Of a DNA stretch of 64,000 bases, positions 15,319 through 23,487 are shown in pieces. Source of the DNA: JAKLKS01 sp964370855 (GTDB lineage: Bacteria > Planctomycetota > JAJSAM01 > JAKLKS01); assembly GCA_964370855.1 (NCBI GenBank), contig CAYJMF010000001.1, positions 124,001 to 188,000 of the forward strand. Direction: 5' to 3'. The notes beneath the pieces were generated by a model that was given only the letters and a program-made list of their open reading frames with translations, searched no databases and had not been told where the DNA came from. The translations under genes and the position numbers were made by a program. Positions within the stretch are counted from its first letter, which is position 1. Each line of letters begins with the position of its first letter.

Positions 15319-16065
15319 GTGGCCACGGCGACCCGACCCCGTCCGGATGCGGCGCGCTTCTCCTCCATCGAGGACCCCCGGGAGATTCCCGCCTACGGAA
15401 TCCCGGAGGCGGCCCTCTACCTGCGGATCCCCCGCGCCACGCTCCGGTCCTGGGTGTTCGGACGCCCCTACCGCGTGAAGTCCGGGGCGGCCCGGTTCGA
15501 ACCTCTCATCCGGCCCGCCTCGGAGGACGGGGTGCGGCTCCTGTCGTTCATGAACCTCGTCGAGGCCCACGTCCTGTCCGCCATGCGCCAGGAGTTCGGA
15601 GTGGACCTCGCCGCCGTTCGACGGGCCCTCGATTTCCTCGAGAAGAGGAGGCCGTCGAAGCATCCCCTTGCCGACAGGTCCTTCGAGACGGACGGGCAGG
15701 ACCTGTTCATCCGCGAGCTCGGACAGCTCGTGGCCGCCTCCGACGACGGCCAAAGGGGGATGCGCGAGGTCCTCGACGCGCACCTGAAGAGAATCGTCCG
15801 CGACGAGCGGGGCGCGGCCCTGCGCCTGTTCCTGTTCACGCGGGGCGGGGTCCACGCGCCCGACGCCCCGCGGGTGGTGCTCGTGGACCCGGGGGTCTCC
15901 TTCGGCCGCCCGGTACTGGCGGGGACGGGCATCCCGACCGCCGTGATCGCGGAGAGGTTCAAGGCGGGGGAGGCCATCGCCGACCTGGCCGCCGACTACG
16001 ACCGGAGCCCCGGGGACATCGAGGAGGCCCTCCGGTGTGAGCAGTCCTTCCAGCGGGCCGCCTGA
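15319..16065 (+). CDS. DUF433 antitoxin (VapB45-like)
   Basis: A 248-residue protein. The N-terminal part has a MerR-like helix-turn-helix (IPEAALYLRIPRATLRSWV); the C-terminal part is a DUF433 domain (DPGVSFGRPVLAGTGIPTAV, then AERFKAGEAIADLAADYDRS). The DUF433 family includes antitoxins of VapBC45-type pairs; the N-terminal domain probably autoregulates the operon. The GTG start has TAATCT 11 nt upstream and no clear Shine-Dalgarno. It overlaps the toxin gene by 29 bp, consistent with coupled synthesis. It is divergent from sigma fusion 2. Confidence 0.85.
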   Translation: MATATRPRPDAARFSSIEDPREIPAYGIPEAALYLRIPRATLRSWVFGRPYRVKSGAARFEPLIRPASEDGVRLLSFMNLVEAHVLSAMRQEFGVDLAAVRRALDFLEKRRPSKHPLADRSFETDGQDLFIRELGQLVAASDDGQRGMREVLDAHLKRIVRDERGAALRLFLFTRGGVHAPDAPRVVLVDPGVSFGRPVLAGTGIPTAVIAERFKAGEAIADLAADYDRSPGDIEEALRCEQSFQRAA

Positions 16066-16456
16066 CGAACCGGTCTTCTGCATCGACGAGGCCCTCGGGA
16101 AGAGGGTCGTTCCCGACGCCCTCCGCACGGCGGGGGTGCGCGTGGAACTCCTCATCGATCACCACCCGCGGGGGACGGCCGATGCCCTGTGGCTCCCCGA
16201 TATCGGCCGCCGCGGGTGGGTGGTCCTGACGAAGGACAAGAACATGAAGCGCCGCCCCGCGGAGCAGCTCGCGGTGGTGAGGAACGGCGTCCGCGCCTTC
16301 TCCCTCACGACGGGCGACCTGACGGGACCGGAGATGGCGGACGCGTTCCTCCGCGCGATGCCGTCGATCCGGAGGCTCCTCCGGCGCCACCCCGGCCCCT
16401 TCATCGCCTCGGTGACGCGAGCCGGACGCGTGGAGATCGTCTACCCGGCGGTATGA
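16037..16456 (+). CDS. VapC45-type PIN-like toxin
   Basis: A 139-residue PIN-like protein. Family features are FCIDEALGKRVVPDALRTAG with the first acidic residue, DALWLPDIGRRGWVVLTKDK (central acid and strand), RRPAEQL, and LLRRHPGPFIASVTR near the end. PIN-fold toxins are Mg-dependent RNases; the acidic residues Asp and Glu of IDEALG and the Asp residues of PDIG and TKD are present. GTG 16037 lies inside the antitoxin gene (29-bp overlap). The cellular RNA target is unknown. Confidence 0.86.
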   Translation: MSSPSSGPPDEPVFCIDEALGKRVVPDALRTAGVRVELLIDHHPRGTADALWLPDIGRRGWVVLTKDKNMKRRPAEQLAVVRNGVRAFSLTTGDLTGPEMADAFLRAMPSIRRLLRRHPGPFIASVTRAGRVEIVYPAV

Positions 16457-16493
16457 GACGGGCACCGCCCTCCTTCGAGCCGTTCCCCCCGGC

Positions 16494-18638
16494 CTACCGG
16501 TGCACCACGCTGATCTCGTCGAACCAGGCCTCCTCCCACTCGATGGCGCGGCCGCCCTGGGCGACCTCCACCACGAGGAGGACCTCCTTCCCCGCCCACG
16601 GGTCGAGCTCCGCCTCGAGCACCTTCCACCGCTCCTTCGATGCGTCGGTCACCCCACCGACCAGGTCTTCCCGGAGCCATTGGATCTCCCCCGAGAAGAC
16701 GCCGAGCCGGACCACGACGTCGGCCCGCCCACCCGAATGGCGGGACTCCCCGGCGGCCCGCACGCGGAACGCGGTGCGCCCCATGGGGACCCGCACCTTC
16801 CGGAGGATCCGCGCGGGGGACTTCCGGCTGCCCGTGGGGTGCAGTCCCACCGCCCCCTGGAACTCCTCCGCAGGGCCCCTCTCCCCCTTCTTCGACGGCC
16901 CCTCCAGCCAGCGGGGCCAGTGCCCCGCGAACTCGGGGGAGACCGCGGCCACCGACAGGAGGCTCCCCTCGTCCACGTAGCCCTGGGTGAGCTTCGTCTC
17001 CAGGGGAAGGAACCGCAGCAGCTCCTCGAGGGTGAAGAAGCCCGGCTGGGCCAGAGCCGTCTCCTCCACCTCGGTGCGCGCGGCGCTCAGGGAGGGAACC
17101 ACCCCCGGCGCGGGGCCCCCGTCGGGGCGGGCGATGCGGAGGCAGAGGCCGGTCCCTCCCCAGCCCTCCTCGATGGCTACGAGGACCCGGTGGACCCCCT
17201 TCTTCAGTGCGACCCGCAGGCCGATCTCGTCGGGGGCGGCCCCCTCGTGGAAGTGGAAGTGGTGGATCTTCTCCCCGTCCAGGTGGACGGCGAAGGCGTC
17301 GTCGTGGCCGACCCAGAGGACGGCCTCCTGGTCCTCGGCCACGTGCAGCCAGGTGAAAGCCCACGTGATGGTGTTGTCGCCGGCCCCGACCGCCTTCTTG
17401 AGGTCCACCCAGTCCGAGGGGGAGCGGTAGGCGGCCCACTTCCGGCCCGCCGCGTCGCTCCCCGCCCGGGGCCGGGCGTCGGCCGCCTTGAAGGGGGGCT
17501 CCTCCATGAGGTTGTCCCCGGGGTTGGGGAGCGGGCCGAGGAGGAGCCAGCGCCGGACGAAGGGCGTCTCCTCCGCGGGGCGGGGCAGAGCCGGAGGCGG
17601 GGGCGGCGCGGTCTCCGCTCCCTCGGGGAGGGGCGGCGCCTCGCGGTCGAGGAGGGTGAAGGTCGCGCGACGGAGGAACAGGAGGGAGAAGCAGGTGTCG
17701 TAGCCGTTCCCCCAGGAACCGTCGCCCCCCTGGCGAGCGACGAGGGTTCGCGCCCCCTCCTGGTACCAGTCGTGGCCGCCGAACTCCCTCCGGCCCGTCA
17801 CCGCCCCGAGCCGCTCCATCCCCCAGAAGTAGTAGTAGAGCCACGTGTTCCGGAAGGCGTGGGCTCCCTCGAAGCCGGTGGTCGCGGTGAACCGCTTCTC
17901 GTGGTAGGCCCAGGCCCGGGCGAGGCTCTCCTTCGCTCGGCGGACGAGGGGCGCGATCGCCGCCTTCCGGGCGTCCACGCGGGCGAGGGCGATCTCCAGC
18001 ACGAGGATTCCCGCCTCGGACATGGTCGCCGTGGCGATCCGCGCCTCGCGATTGGTGGAGTAGAAGAAACCCCCCTCGGCGGTCTGGAGGGCGGGGATCG
18101 GGAGGAGCAGGGATTCCCACGTCTCCGGCTTCGCTCGGAAGCCGTGCTTCTCCGCGGCGACGAGTCCGATCACCGCGAACTGGGTGTTGGAGAGATCGGT
18201 CCTGTCGTCGCCGGGGGCGTAGGACCAGAGGTGGTCCCTCGGGTGGAGGGAATCCTCCAGCCACTTCGCCATGGCGAGGATCGGCTCTTTCCGCTTCCCG
18301 TCGCCGAGGGCGTCCAGGGCGAGGATGCGGACCGCCGCGGAGTAGGTCTTGTCGACCTTGCGGTACTGGAGCCACTCGACGGCCTTCTTCACCGCAGGGT
18401 CGTCCGGGGGGACCCCGGAGCGGAGGAGGGCGTAGAGGGCCAGTCCCGCGACCCCGTCGGGGAAGGTGTCGGAGCGGTCCCCGCGGAAGGAGCCGTCCTC
18501 GTTCTGGAGGGTCCGCAGGTGGGCCACGCCCTTCTCGATGGCGCGGTTCACCTCCACCGCCAGGCTGTCCGCGTGGGCTGGGCCCGAGGGGAGGAGCACG
18601 GCGAGGAGGGCGAGGAGGACCGCCGCCCGTCGGACCAT
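16494..18638 (-). CDS. Secreted prenyltransferase/squalene-oxidase-repeat protein with C-terminal beta domains
   Basis: A 714-residue secreted protein. The signal peptide is MVRRAAVLLALLAVLLPSG and beyond, to AHA/DS. Residues 25-340 form an alpha/alpha toroid of the prenyltransferase / squalene-oxidase repeat type (GVAHLRTLQNEDGSFRGD, LVARQGGDGSWGNGYDTC), a fold common in planctomycete secreted proteins and not in itself evidence of cyclase activity: no DxDD motif is seen. The remainder contains a PA14-like or jelly-roll segment (WLLLGPLPNPGDNLMEE, WVGHDDAFAVHLDGEKIHHF) and a final carbohydrate-binding-like sandwich. It converges on vapC with a 37-bp gap and is divergent from the next gene. 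Substrate unknown. Confidence 0.86.
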   Translation of the reverse strand: MVRRAAVLLALLAVLLPSGPAHADSLAVEVNRAIEKGVAHLRTLQNEDGSFRGDRSDTFPDGVAGLALYALLRSGVPPDDPAVKKAVEWLQYRKVDKTYSAAVRILALDALGDGKRKEPILAMAKWLEDSLHPRDHLWSYAPGDDRTDLSNTQFAVIGLVAAEKHGFRAKPETWESLLLPIPALQTAEGGFFYSTNREARIATATMSEAGILVLEIALARVDARKAAIAPLVRRAKESLARAWAYHEKRFTATTGFEGAHAFRNTWLYYYFWGMERLGAVTGRREFGGHDWYQEGARTLVARQGGDGSWGNGYDTCFSLLFLRRATFTLLDREAPPLPEGAETAPPPPPALPRPAEETPFVRRWLLLGPLPNPGDNLMEEPPFKAADARPRAGSDAAGRKWAAYRSPSDWVDLKKAVGAGDNTITWAFTWLHVAEDQEAVLWVGHDDAFAVHLDGEKIHHFHFHEGAAPDEIGLRVALKKGVHRVLVAIEEGWGGTGLCLRIARPDGGPAPGVVPSLSAARTEVEETALAQPGFFTLEELLRFLPLETKLTQGYVDEGSLLSVAAVSPEFAGHWPRWLEGPSKKGERGPAEEFQGAVGLHPTGSRKSPARILRKVRVPMGRTAFRVRAAGESRHSGGRADVVVRLGVFSGEIQWLREDLVGGVTDASKERWKVLEAELDPWAGKEVLLVVEVAQGGRAIEWEEAWFDEISVVHR

Positions 18639-18779
18639 TTCGCGGCCTCCCCGTGGACCCGCTTCGGTGAACAGGCATCATCGTAGTGCCGGGCGGCGCG
18701 GAGGCGACGGCGCATCTCCATGGATTCGCGAACTCGCCTCCCCCTTCCCCTCCCCCCGCCCGTGAGGGACAATCCCACC

Positions 18780-21700
18780 ATGACCGGACGCGGCGCCCTC
18801 CTTGGCGGCGGACTGCTCGCCCTCGCGATCCTCGGGGGCGTCGTCCTGTACCTCGACGGGAAGACGGAACCCCCGGTGCCGGGTCCCGCCGCACCCGGGG
18901 CGCCCCACGCCCCCGCTCCGGCCTCGCCCTCCCCCGCCGCACCCCCGCCCGACGCCCCCGCGGCGCCGCCCCTCGAGGGGGGCCCCGGCGCCGTCGTCGG
19001 ACGCCTCGTGCGCGGTTCCCCGCCCACCCCCGTCCCCGGCCGCGTGACCGTCGCCGGCCCCGGCGGCGCCGCGGCCGCCGCTACGGTGGACGCCACCGGC
19101 CTCTTCCGCCTCGCCGGCCTCCCCGCCGGGACGCCGCTCGCCTTCGAGGCGACGTCACCGGGCCTCCTCCCCCACCGCCTCCCCTGGGTGCGCCTCGCCG
19201 CGGGGGATCCCCTCGACCTCGGCGACCTCGCGCTCGGCGCCGGCACCGCCGTCGCGGTGGAGGTCGCCGACGGCCGCGGGCGGCCCATCTCCGGCGCCTC
19301 CGTCACCCTGCGACGGTGGCCGGCGGGGGCTTTCCTGGGCTCGGTCCCCTCCGAGTACCCCGAGGACTCCGCCGTCCCGCCCTCCCTCCGGGCCTCCACC
19401 GGTGCGGAGGGTAGGGTCGTCCTCGAGGGGACCCCGCCGGGCCCGTGGAGGGTCGAGGTCGCCGCCGCGGGGTTCGCGCCGCGGGAGGAGTCCTTCACCG
19501 TCGTGGAGGGGCGGGCCGCCGCGCCCCTCCGCTTCCTCCTCCTCCCGGCCCTGGCCCTCGCCGGGAGAGTATCAATCTTTGATACACCTGCGGAGGGGGC
19601 GGTGGTCGAGGCCGTGGAGCGGAACTTCATGCGCCGGGTCCGCTCGCGGCCCGCGGACGCCGACGGCGGCTACCTCCTCGAGGGGCTCGACGCCGGGCGG
19701 TGGACCCTCTCCGTGTGGCCGACGCCGGACACGGAGGTCTGCGTCGGCGGCCTCGACCTCCCGGGCCTCGATCGGTTCGACATCCGCCTCCCCGCGGGCG
19801 GGCGTGTCCTCGGCACCGTGCTCGACGACGCCACCGGGGCTCCGGTCCCCGGCGCCCTCGTCACCCTCCGCACCGACGGGGCGGGCTTCCTCGATGACTC
19901 CGCGGCGACGCGGACCGACCCCGACGGGCGGTTCTCCCTCGACCACCTCCCACCCGACGTTCCGAACATCACCGGGTTCTCCGTCACCGCCACCGGGTTC
20001 CTCGACTTCCCCGACGGGCGGTCGGAGCCCGTCGTCCCGGAGGCGGCCCTGTTTCCGGGAACCGCTGATGGGATCGTGGTCCGCCTCCGCCGCGGCGCCG
20101 CGGTGGTCGGGAGGGTGCTGGATCCCGAGGGGCGGCCGGTTCCCGGGGCCCGGGTCTCCCTCTTTTCATCGATTGGCGGAGGGGAGAGTGGTTTCTCCAC
20201 CCCCGCCCTTGCCGACGTGGAGGGAAGGTGGCGGCTGGAGCCGGTGGAGCCGGGGACGGGGATCCTGCTCGTGGCAGCGCCGGGCTTCTGCCAGGAGGAG
20301 TTCCCCGCCGATCCTGCCGCGGCGCTGTCCACGGGGACGGCCCCGGCCTCCTGGACCGTGGAGGTGCCGGCCTCCGGGGAGGCGCGGAAGGACCTCGTCC
20401 TCTCCCGCGGGGGCGCCATCGAGGGAACGGTCGTGGACGCCGACGGGGCGCCGATGGCGGGCGCGGCGATCTCCTGCCACCCGGAGGGGAGATGGGACGA
20501 ACTCGGGACCGCCGGCCCCTCCGACGGGGAGGGGCGGTTTCGCGTCGCGGGGGTCCCCTCCGGTCGTGCCCTGGAGGTGTCGGCGTCCCTGCCCGACCGC
20601 CCCGACGGCCGGTCCGAGCCCCTCACCCTCGGCCCCGGGGAGACGAAGCGCGATCTCCGGATCGTCCTTCCCGCACCGGCAGCCCTCGCCGGGATCCTCC
20701 GGCGGGAGGACGGCACCCCGCTCCGGGCGCCGCGCCTCAGGATCGTGGACGGGGAGCCCGAGGACGGTGCCCTCGATCCGATGATCCTGGGGATGGCCGC
20801 GTACCGCCCCGTGGCCCCCGACGGGAGTTTCCGCGTCGAGGGCCTGGACGCCGGCACCTGGACGCTGGCGGCGGAGGACGAGGGGTGCGCCCTCGCCGTC
20901 GGCCCCGTGGTGGTCCTCGGCGAGGGGGAGCGGCGGGAGGAACTCGAGGCGATCCTCCCCGCGGGGATGTCCATCGCCGGCCGCGTCGTGGACGGGAAGG
21001 GGGCGCCGCTTCCCGGGGCGGTCGTTCTCGTCGCGAGGGTGTTCGAGAAGTACTCCACCGCGAGCGTCCTCTCGGACCTCCACGCGCCGGCGGCCTCGGC
21101 GATCACGGGCGAGGACGGCGCCTTCCGGAAGGAGGGGCTCCCTCCCGGGCCCCATTCCGTCACGGTGCGCGCGGACGGCACGCGGGAGCGTTCGGTGGAG
21201 ACCCCGGCCGGGACTGCCGACCTCCTCATCGTCATGGAGAGCGGATTCTCCGTCGCGGGGAGGGTCGTGGACGCCGAGGACGGCCGCCCCGTGGCCGGGG
21301 TCCGGGTGACGGCCCGGCCCCGGGGACCCCGCGGTTTCAGCGAGGCGCGGGAGACGGTGAGCGGCGGGAACGGGGAGTTCCTCCTCGACGGGCTTCCCGA
21401 GGGCGGCGTGGACCTCCGGTTCGACCCGGAGTCGGGGGGGAAGGTCGGGGGGTACGGGGCGAAGACGGTGCGGGGCGTGGCGGCGGGCACTTCCGGGCTC
21501 GAGGTGGCGCTCCCGCGGGGTCTCGCAATCGCGGGGAGGGTCGTGGACGAGGAGGGGAGGGCGATCGCCTCCGCCCTCGTGATCCACGCCGTCGGGAGGG
21601 GCGACGACGGCGAGATCCTGTTCGCCACCGTCACCCGGGAAGGGAGCGTCGACGGGTCCTTCCTCGTCGGGGGCCTCTTGCCGGGCACGTACTCCCTCAC

Positions 21701-22325
21701 CGTATCGAGTTCTCCCGACTACCTGTCGGCGACCGAGCGCGGCCTGCGGTCAGGGACCGAGGGCGTCGTCGTCGTCCTGCGCCGGACGGGCCGGATCTCC
21801 GGCCGGGTCGTCGACGGGGACGGACTGCCGGTCGGAAGCGGTGTCCCCGTGGCGGCCGACTTCCGGGGTGCGGGGAAGGAAGTCGCAGGGGCCCATGGGC
21901 GCACGGAGACCGGGGCGGACGGCTCCTTCTCCATCGGGATGCTCGGCCCCTACCGGTTCCGGCTGACGGCGGGGGGGGGGAACCGGTGCGACTTCCTTCC
22001 CTCGGCGCATCCCGGGGACGTGGCCGTCGGCACCACCGACGTGGAGATCCGCGCTGCCCGTGGCGCCTCCCTCTCGGGGATGCTCCGCGATGCCGCGGGC
22101 GCCGCGGTGAGGGGAGTGGCTGTGCGGGCCCGGACCGGGGAGTTCGTCGAGGCCTGGCTCGTCTCGGACTGGCAGGAGGTGGACGACGACGGCGCCTTCC
22201 ACCTCCGCGGACTTCCGCCCGGCACGGTGACCCTGGAGGTCCGGGCCGGGGACGGGGAGACGATCCCTCTCGGTGAGTGGACCGCCCCGGGGGAGAACCT
22301 CCGGGTGGTGATTCCGGAGCGGTAG
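18780..22325 (+). CDS. Membrane-anchored giant CarboxypepD_reg repeat protein A
   Basis: An 1181-residue protein. The N-terminal anchor (ALLGGGLLALAILGGVVLYL) is followed by a Pro/Ala stalk and about eleven CarboxypepD_reg repeats of about 90 residues (e.g. VVGRVLDPEGRPVPGARV, IAGRVVDEEGRAIASALV). The C-terminal end reads ETIPLGEWTAPGENLRVV, a closing module shared with several paralogues here. It should be anchored in the cytoplasmic membrane with the repeats outside. ATG 18780 is preceded by GACAAT at 6 nt and no good Shine-Dalgarno. At 19569-19585 the frame carries a 17-bp AT-rich dyad giving RVSIFDTP where paralogues read GRVVDxxGxP; the codons there are unlike the rest of the gene. Function unknown. 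Confidence 0.88.
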   Translation: MTGRGALLGGGLLALAILGGVVLYLDGKTEPPVPGPAAPGAPHAPAPASPSPAAPPPDAPAAPPLEGGPGAVVGRLVRGSPPTPVPGRVTVAGPGGAAAAATVDATGLFRLAGLPAGTPLAFEATSPGLLPHRLPWVRLAAGDPLDLGDLALGAGTAVAVEVADGRGRPISGASVTLRRWPAGAFLGSVPSEYPEDSAVPPSLRASTGAEGRVVLEGTPPGPWRVEVAAAGFAPREESFTVVEGRAAAPLRFLLLPALALAGRVSIFDTPAEGAVVEAVERNFMRRVRSRPADADGGYLLEGLDAGRWTLSVWPTPDTEVCVGGLDLPGLDRFDIRLPAGGRVLGTVLDDATGAPVPGALVTLRTDGAGFLDDSAATRTDPDGRFSLDHLPPDVPNITGFSVTATGFLDFPDGRSEPVVPEAALFPGTADGIVVRLRRGAAVVGRVLDPEGRPVPGARVSLFSSIGGGESGFSTPALADVEGRWRLEPVEPGTGILLVAAPGFCQEEFPADPAAALSTGTAPASWTVEVPASGEARKDLVLSRGGAIEGTVVDADGAPMAGAAISCHPEGRWDELGTAGPSDGEGRFRVAGVPSGRALEVSASLPDRPDGRSEPLTLGPGETKRDLRIVLPAPAALAGILRREDGTPLRAPRLRIVDGEPEDGALDPMILGMAAYRPVAPDGSFRVEGLDAGTWTLAAEDEGCALAVGPVVVLGEGERREELEAILPAGMSIAGRVVDGKGAPLPGAVVLVARVFEKYSTASVLSDLHAPAASAITGEDGAFRKEGLPPGPHSVTVRADGTRERSVETPAGTADLLIVMESGFSVAGRVVDAEDGRPVAGVRVTARPRGPRGFSEARETVSGGNGEFLLDGLPEGGVDLRFDPESGGKVGGYGAKTVRGVAAGTSGLEVALPRGLAIAGRVVDEEGRAIASALVIHAVGRGDDGEILFATVTREGSVDGSFLVGGLLPGTYSLTVSSSPDYLSATERGLRSGTEGVVVVLRRTGRISGRVVDGDGLPVGSGVPVAADFRGAGKEVAGAHGRTETGADGSFSIGMLGPYRFRLTAGGGNRCDFLPSAHPGDVAVGTTDVEIRAARGASLSGMLRDAAGAAVRGVAVRARTGEFVEAWLVSDWQEVDDDGAFHLRGLPPGTVTLEVRAGDGETIPLGEWTAPGENLRVVIPER
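19569..19585. repeat. 17-bp dyad GTATC-N7-GATAC, copy 2, inside a coding region
   Basis: GTATCA and TGATAC with a 5-bp centre lie in frame within giant protein A. The stretch uses rare AT-rich codons (AGA GTA TCA ATC TTT GAT ACA), which suggests insertion or conversion rather than normal coding drift. Confidence 0.75.
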
Positions 22326-22340
22326 AGGGGGCCTCCCGAC

Positions 22341-22365
22341 GGGCACTCCGACGCCGGGACTGCCC
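22341..22365. terminator. Hairpin between convergent genes
   Basis: GGGCA-C-TCC (22341-22349) pairs with GGA-C-TGCCC (22357-22365), one mismatch. It fills the 39-bp gap between the ends of giant protein A and the convergent lipoprotein-like gene. Confidence 0.5.
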
Positions 22366-23321
22366 TACTTCCCCTCCCCGCGGGCCCACTCCGGGATCTC
22401 CGTCTCCCGCCTCCAGGACTTCTCCGACCACTCCCGGAAGCGGCGCTCGGCGGAGGCCGCCTGGAGGGCCTCGACCCCGGCCTTCTCCACGACGCCCCGG
22501 ATGGTGACGCTCCCCCCCTTCCCCCCGCTAAGCCCGAGGAAGCCACGGGGGTACGTCCGGTCCTTCGCCGACACCAGGAGACGGCCGTCCACCGCGATGG
22601 AGAGCGCGCCGCCCTTGAGCGCGAACCGGACCTTGTGGGTCCCCTCCCCCGCGGGGTTGTCGCAGCTTCCGAGGATGATCGCCCTCTTCCTGGCCCCTCC
22701 CGCCGACTCGAGCCGCGCGATGCCCGCCTGCTCCTTCGACTTCCCGTTGGTGTGGCCCGCCCGCAGGTCGTACCCCTTGTCGGTGTCGAAGTCGAAGGAG
22801 AGCTGGACCGCGAGCCGGTCGAGGAGGCTCCCCTCGTAGTCCACGGTCACGTCCTCGAACGGGATCCGGAGGAACCCGTTCTCCGGGGGATGTCCCTCCC
22901 AGGCCGGGGCGGCGGGCCCGTCGGGGAACTCGAGGACGAGCACACGGGTCGCGGCCGCGAAGGACTTCGTCCCCGGCCCGAAGATCTGCTCCGGCGTGGG
23001 CGGCTTCTCCTGGAGGCGCCAGACGCAGAGCTTCAGCGCCTCCTCGATGGCGGGGAGGCGGCGCACGACCTCCGGGGAGTCCTTGAAGTCCACGAACACC
23101 GCGCGCAGTGCGGCGAGCGCCGGCTTCCACTTCCCCTCCTCCACGAGCCGGTCCGCGGCGGCGAGGCGATCGTCCAGGGAGGGAGCGGGCTTCGCGGGAG
23201 CGGGGGGCGGGGTCGCCGGCCCCTCGGCGGGGGCAGGGGAGGCGAGGAGGAGGGGAAGGAGCAGGACGGCGGCGGGGAATCGCCCCCTCGTCGCGAAGCC
23301 CCCGGGGCGAAGCACTTGCAT
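22365..23321 (-). CDS. Secreted protein of unknown function with C-terminal LamG-like sandwich
   Basis: A 318-residue secreted protein starting at ATG 23321. A twin-Arg-free signal segment (FPAAVLLLPLLLASPAPAEG) precedes a Pro-rich linker. A helical region follows that resembles a tetratricopeptide-like pair (DRLAAADRLVEEGKWKPAL, AVFVDFKDSPEVVRRL). The C-terminal part is a beta-sandwich like those of LamG or DUF1080 proteins (VRFALKGGALSIAVDGRLL, GFLGLSGGKGGSVTIRGV). No catalytic signature was recognised. It ends 39 bp from giant protein A and is divergent from giant protein B, with a 166-bp spacer. Confidence 0.8.
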   Translation of the reverse strand: MQVLRPGGFATRGRFPAAVLLLPLLLASPAPAEGPATPPPAPAKPAPSLDDRLAAADRLVEEGKWKPALAALRAVFVDFKDSPEVVRRLPAIEEALKLCVWRLQEKPPTPEQIFGPGTKSFAAATRVLVLEFPDGPAAPAWEGHPPENGFLRIPFEDVTVDYEGSLLDRLAVQLSFDFDTDKGYDLRAGHTNGKSKEQAGIARLESAGGARKRAIILGSCDNPAGEGTHKVRFALKGGALSIAVDGRLLVSAKDRTYPRGFLGLSGGKGGSVTIRGVVEKAGVEALQAASAERRFREWSEKSWRRETEIPEWARGEGK

Positions 23322-23487
23322 GGGGATCGAAGATACTCCCTCGAAGCCGGGTCCGCGGCCGGCCCTCTCCCCGGGGATTCCCCCCTCCGGACCGCACATG
23401 GGGTGGATCCCCCATGGACCTCCCGCCCCGCAGGGTCCAGAATGGCGCCGACCCACGGCCGGGGGATCCTCCCCGGGGAGGAGGCGC

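Noticed and set aside
16494..18638. Squalene-hopene cyclase or other terpene cyclase
   Set aside because: The toroid repeats are present but no DxDD catalytic motif is seen, and the protein is secreted with extra beta domains.
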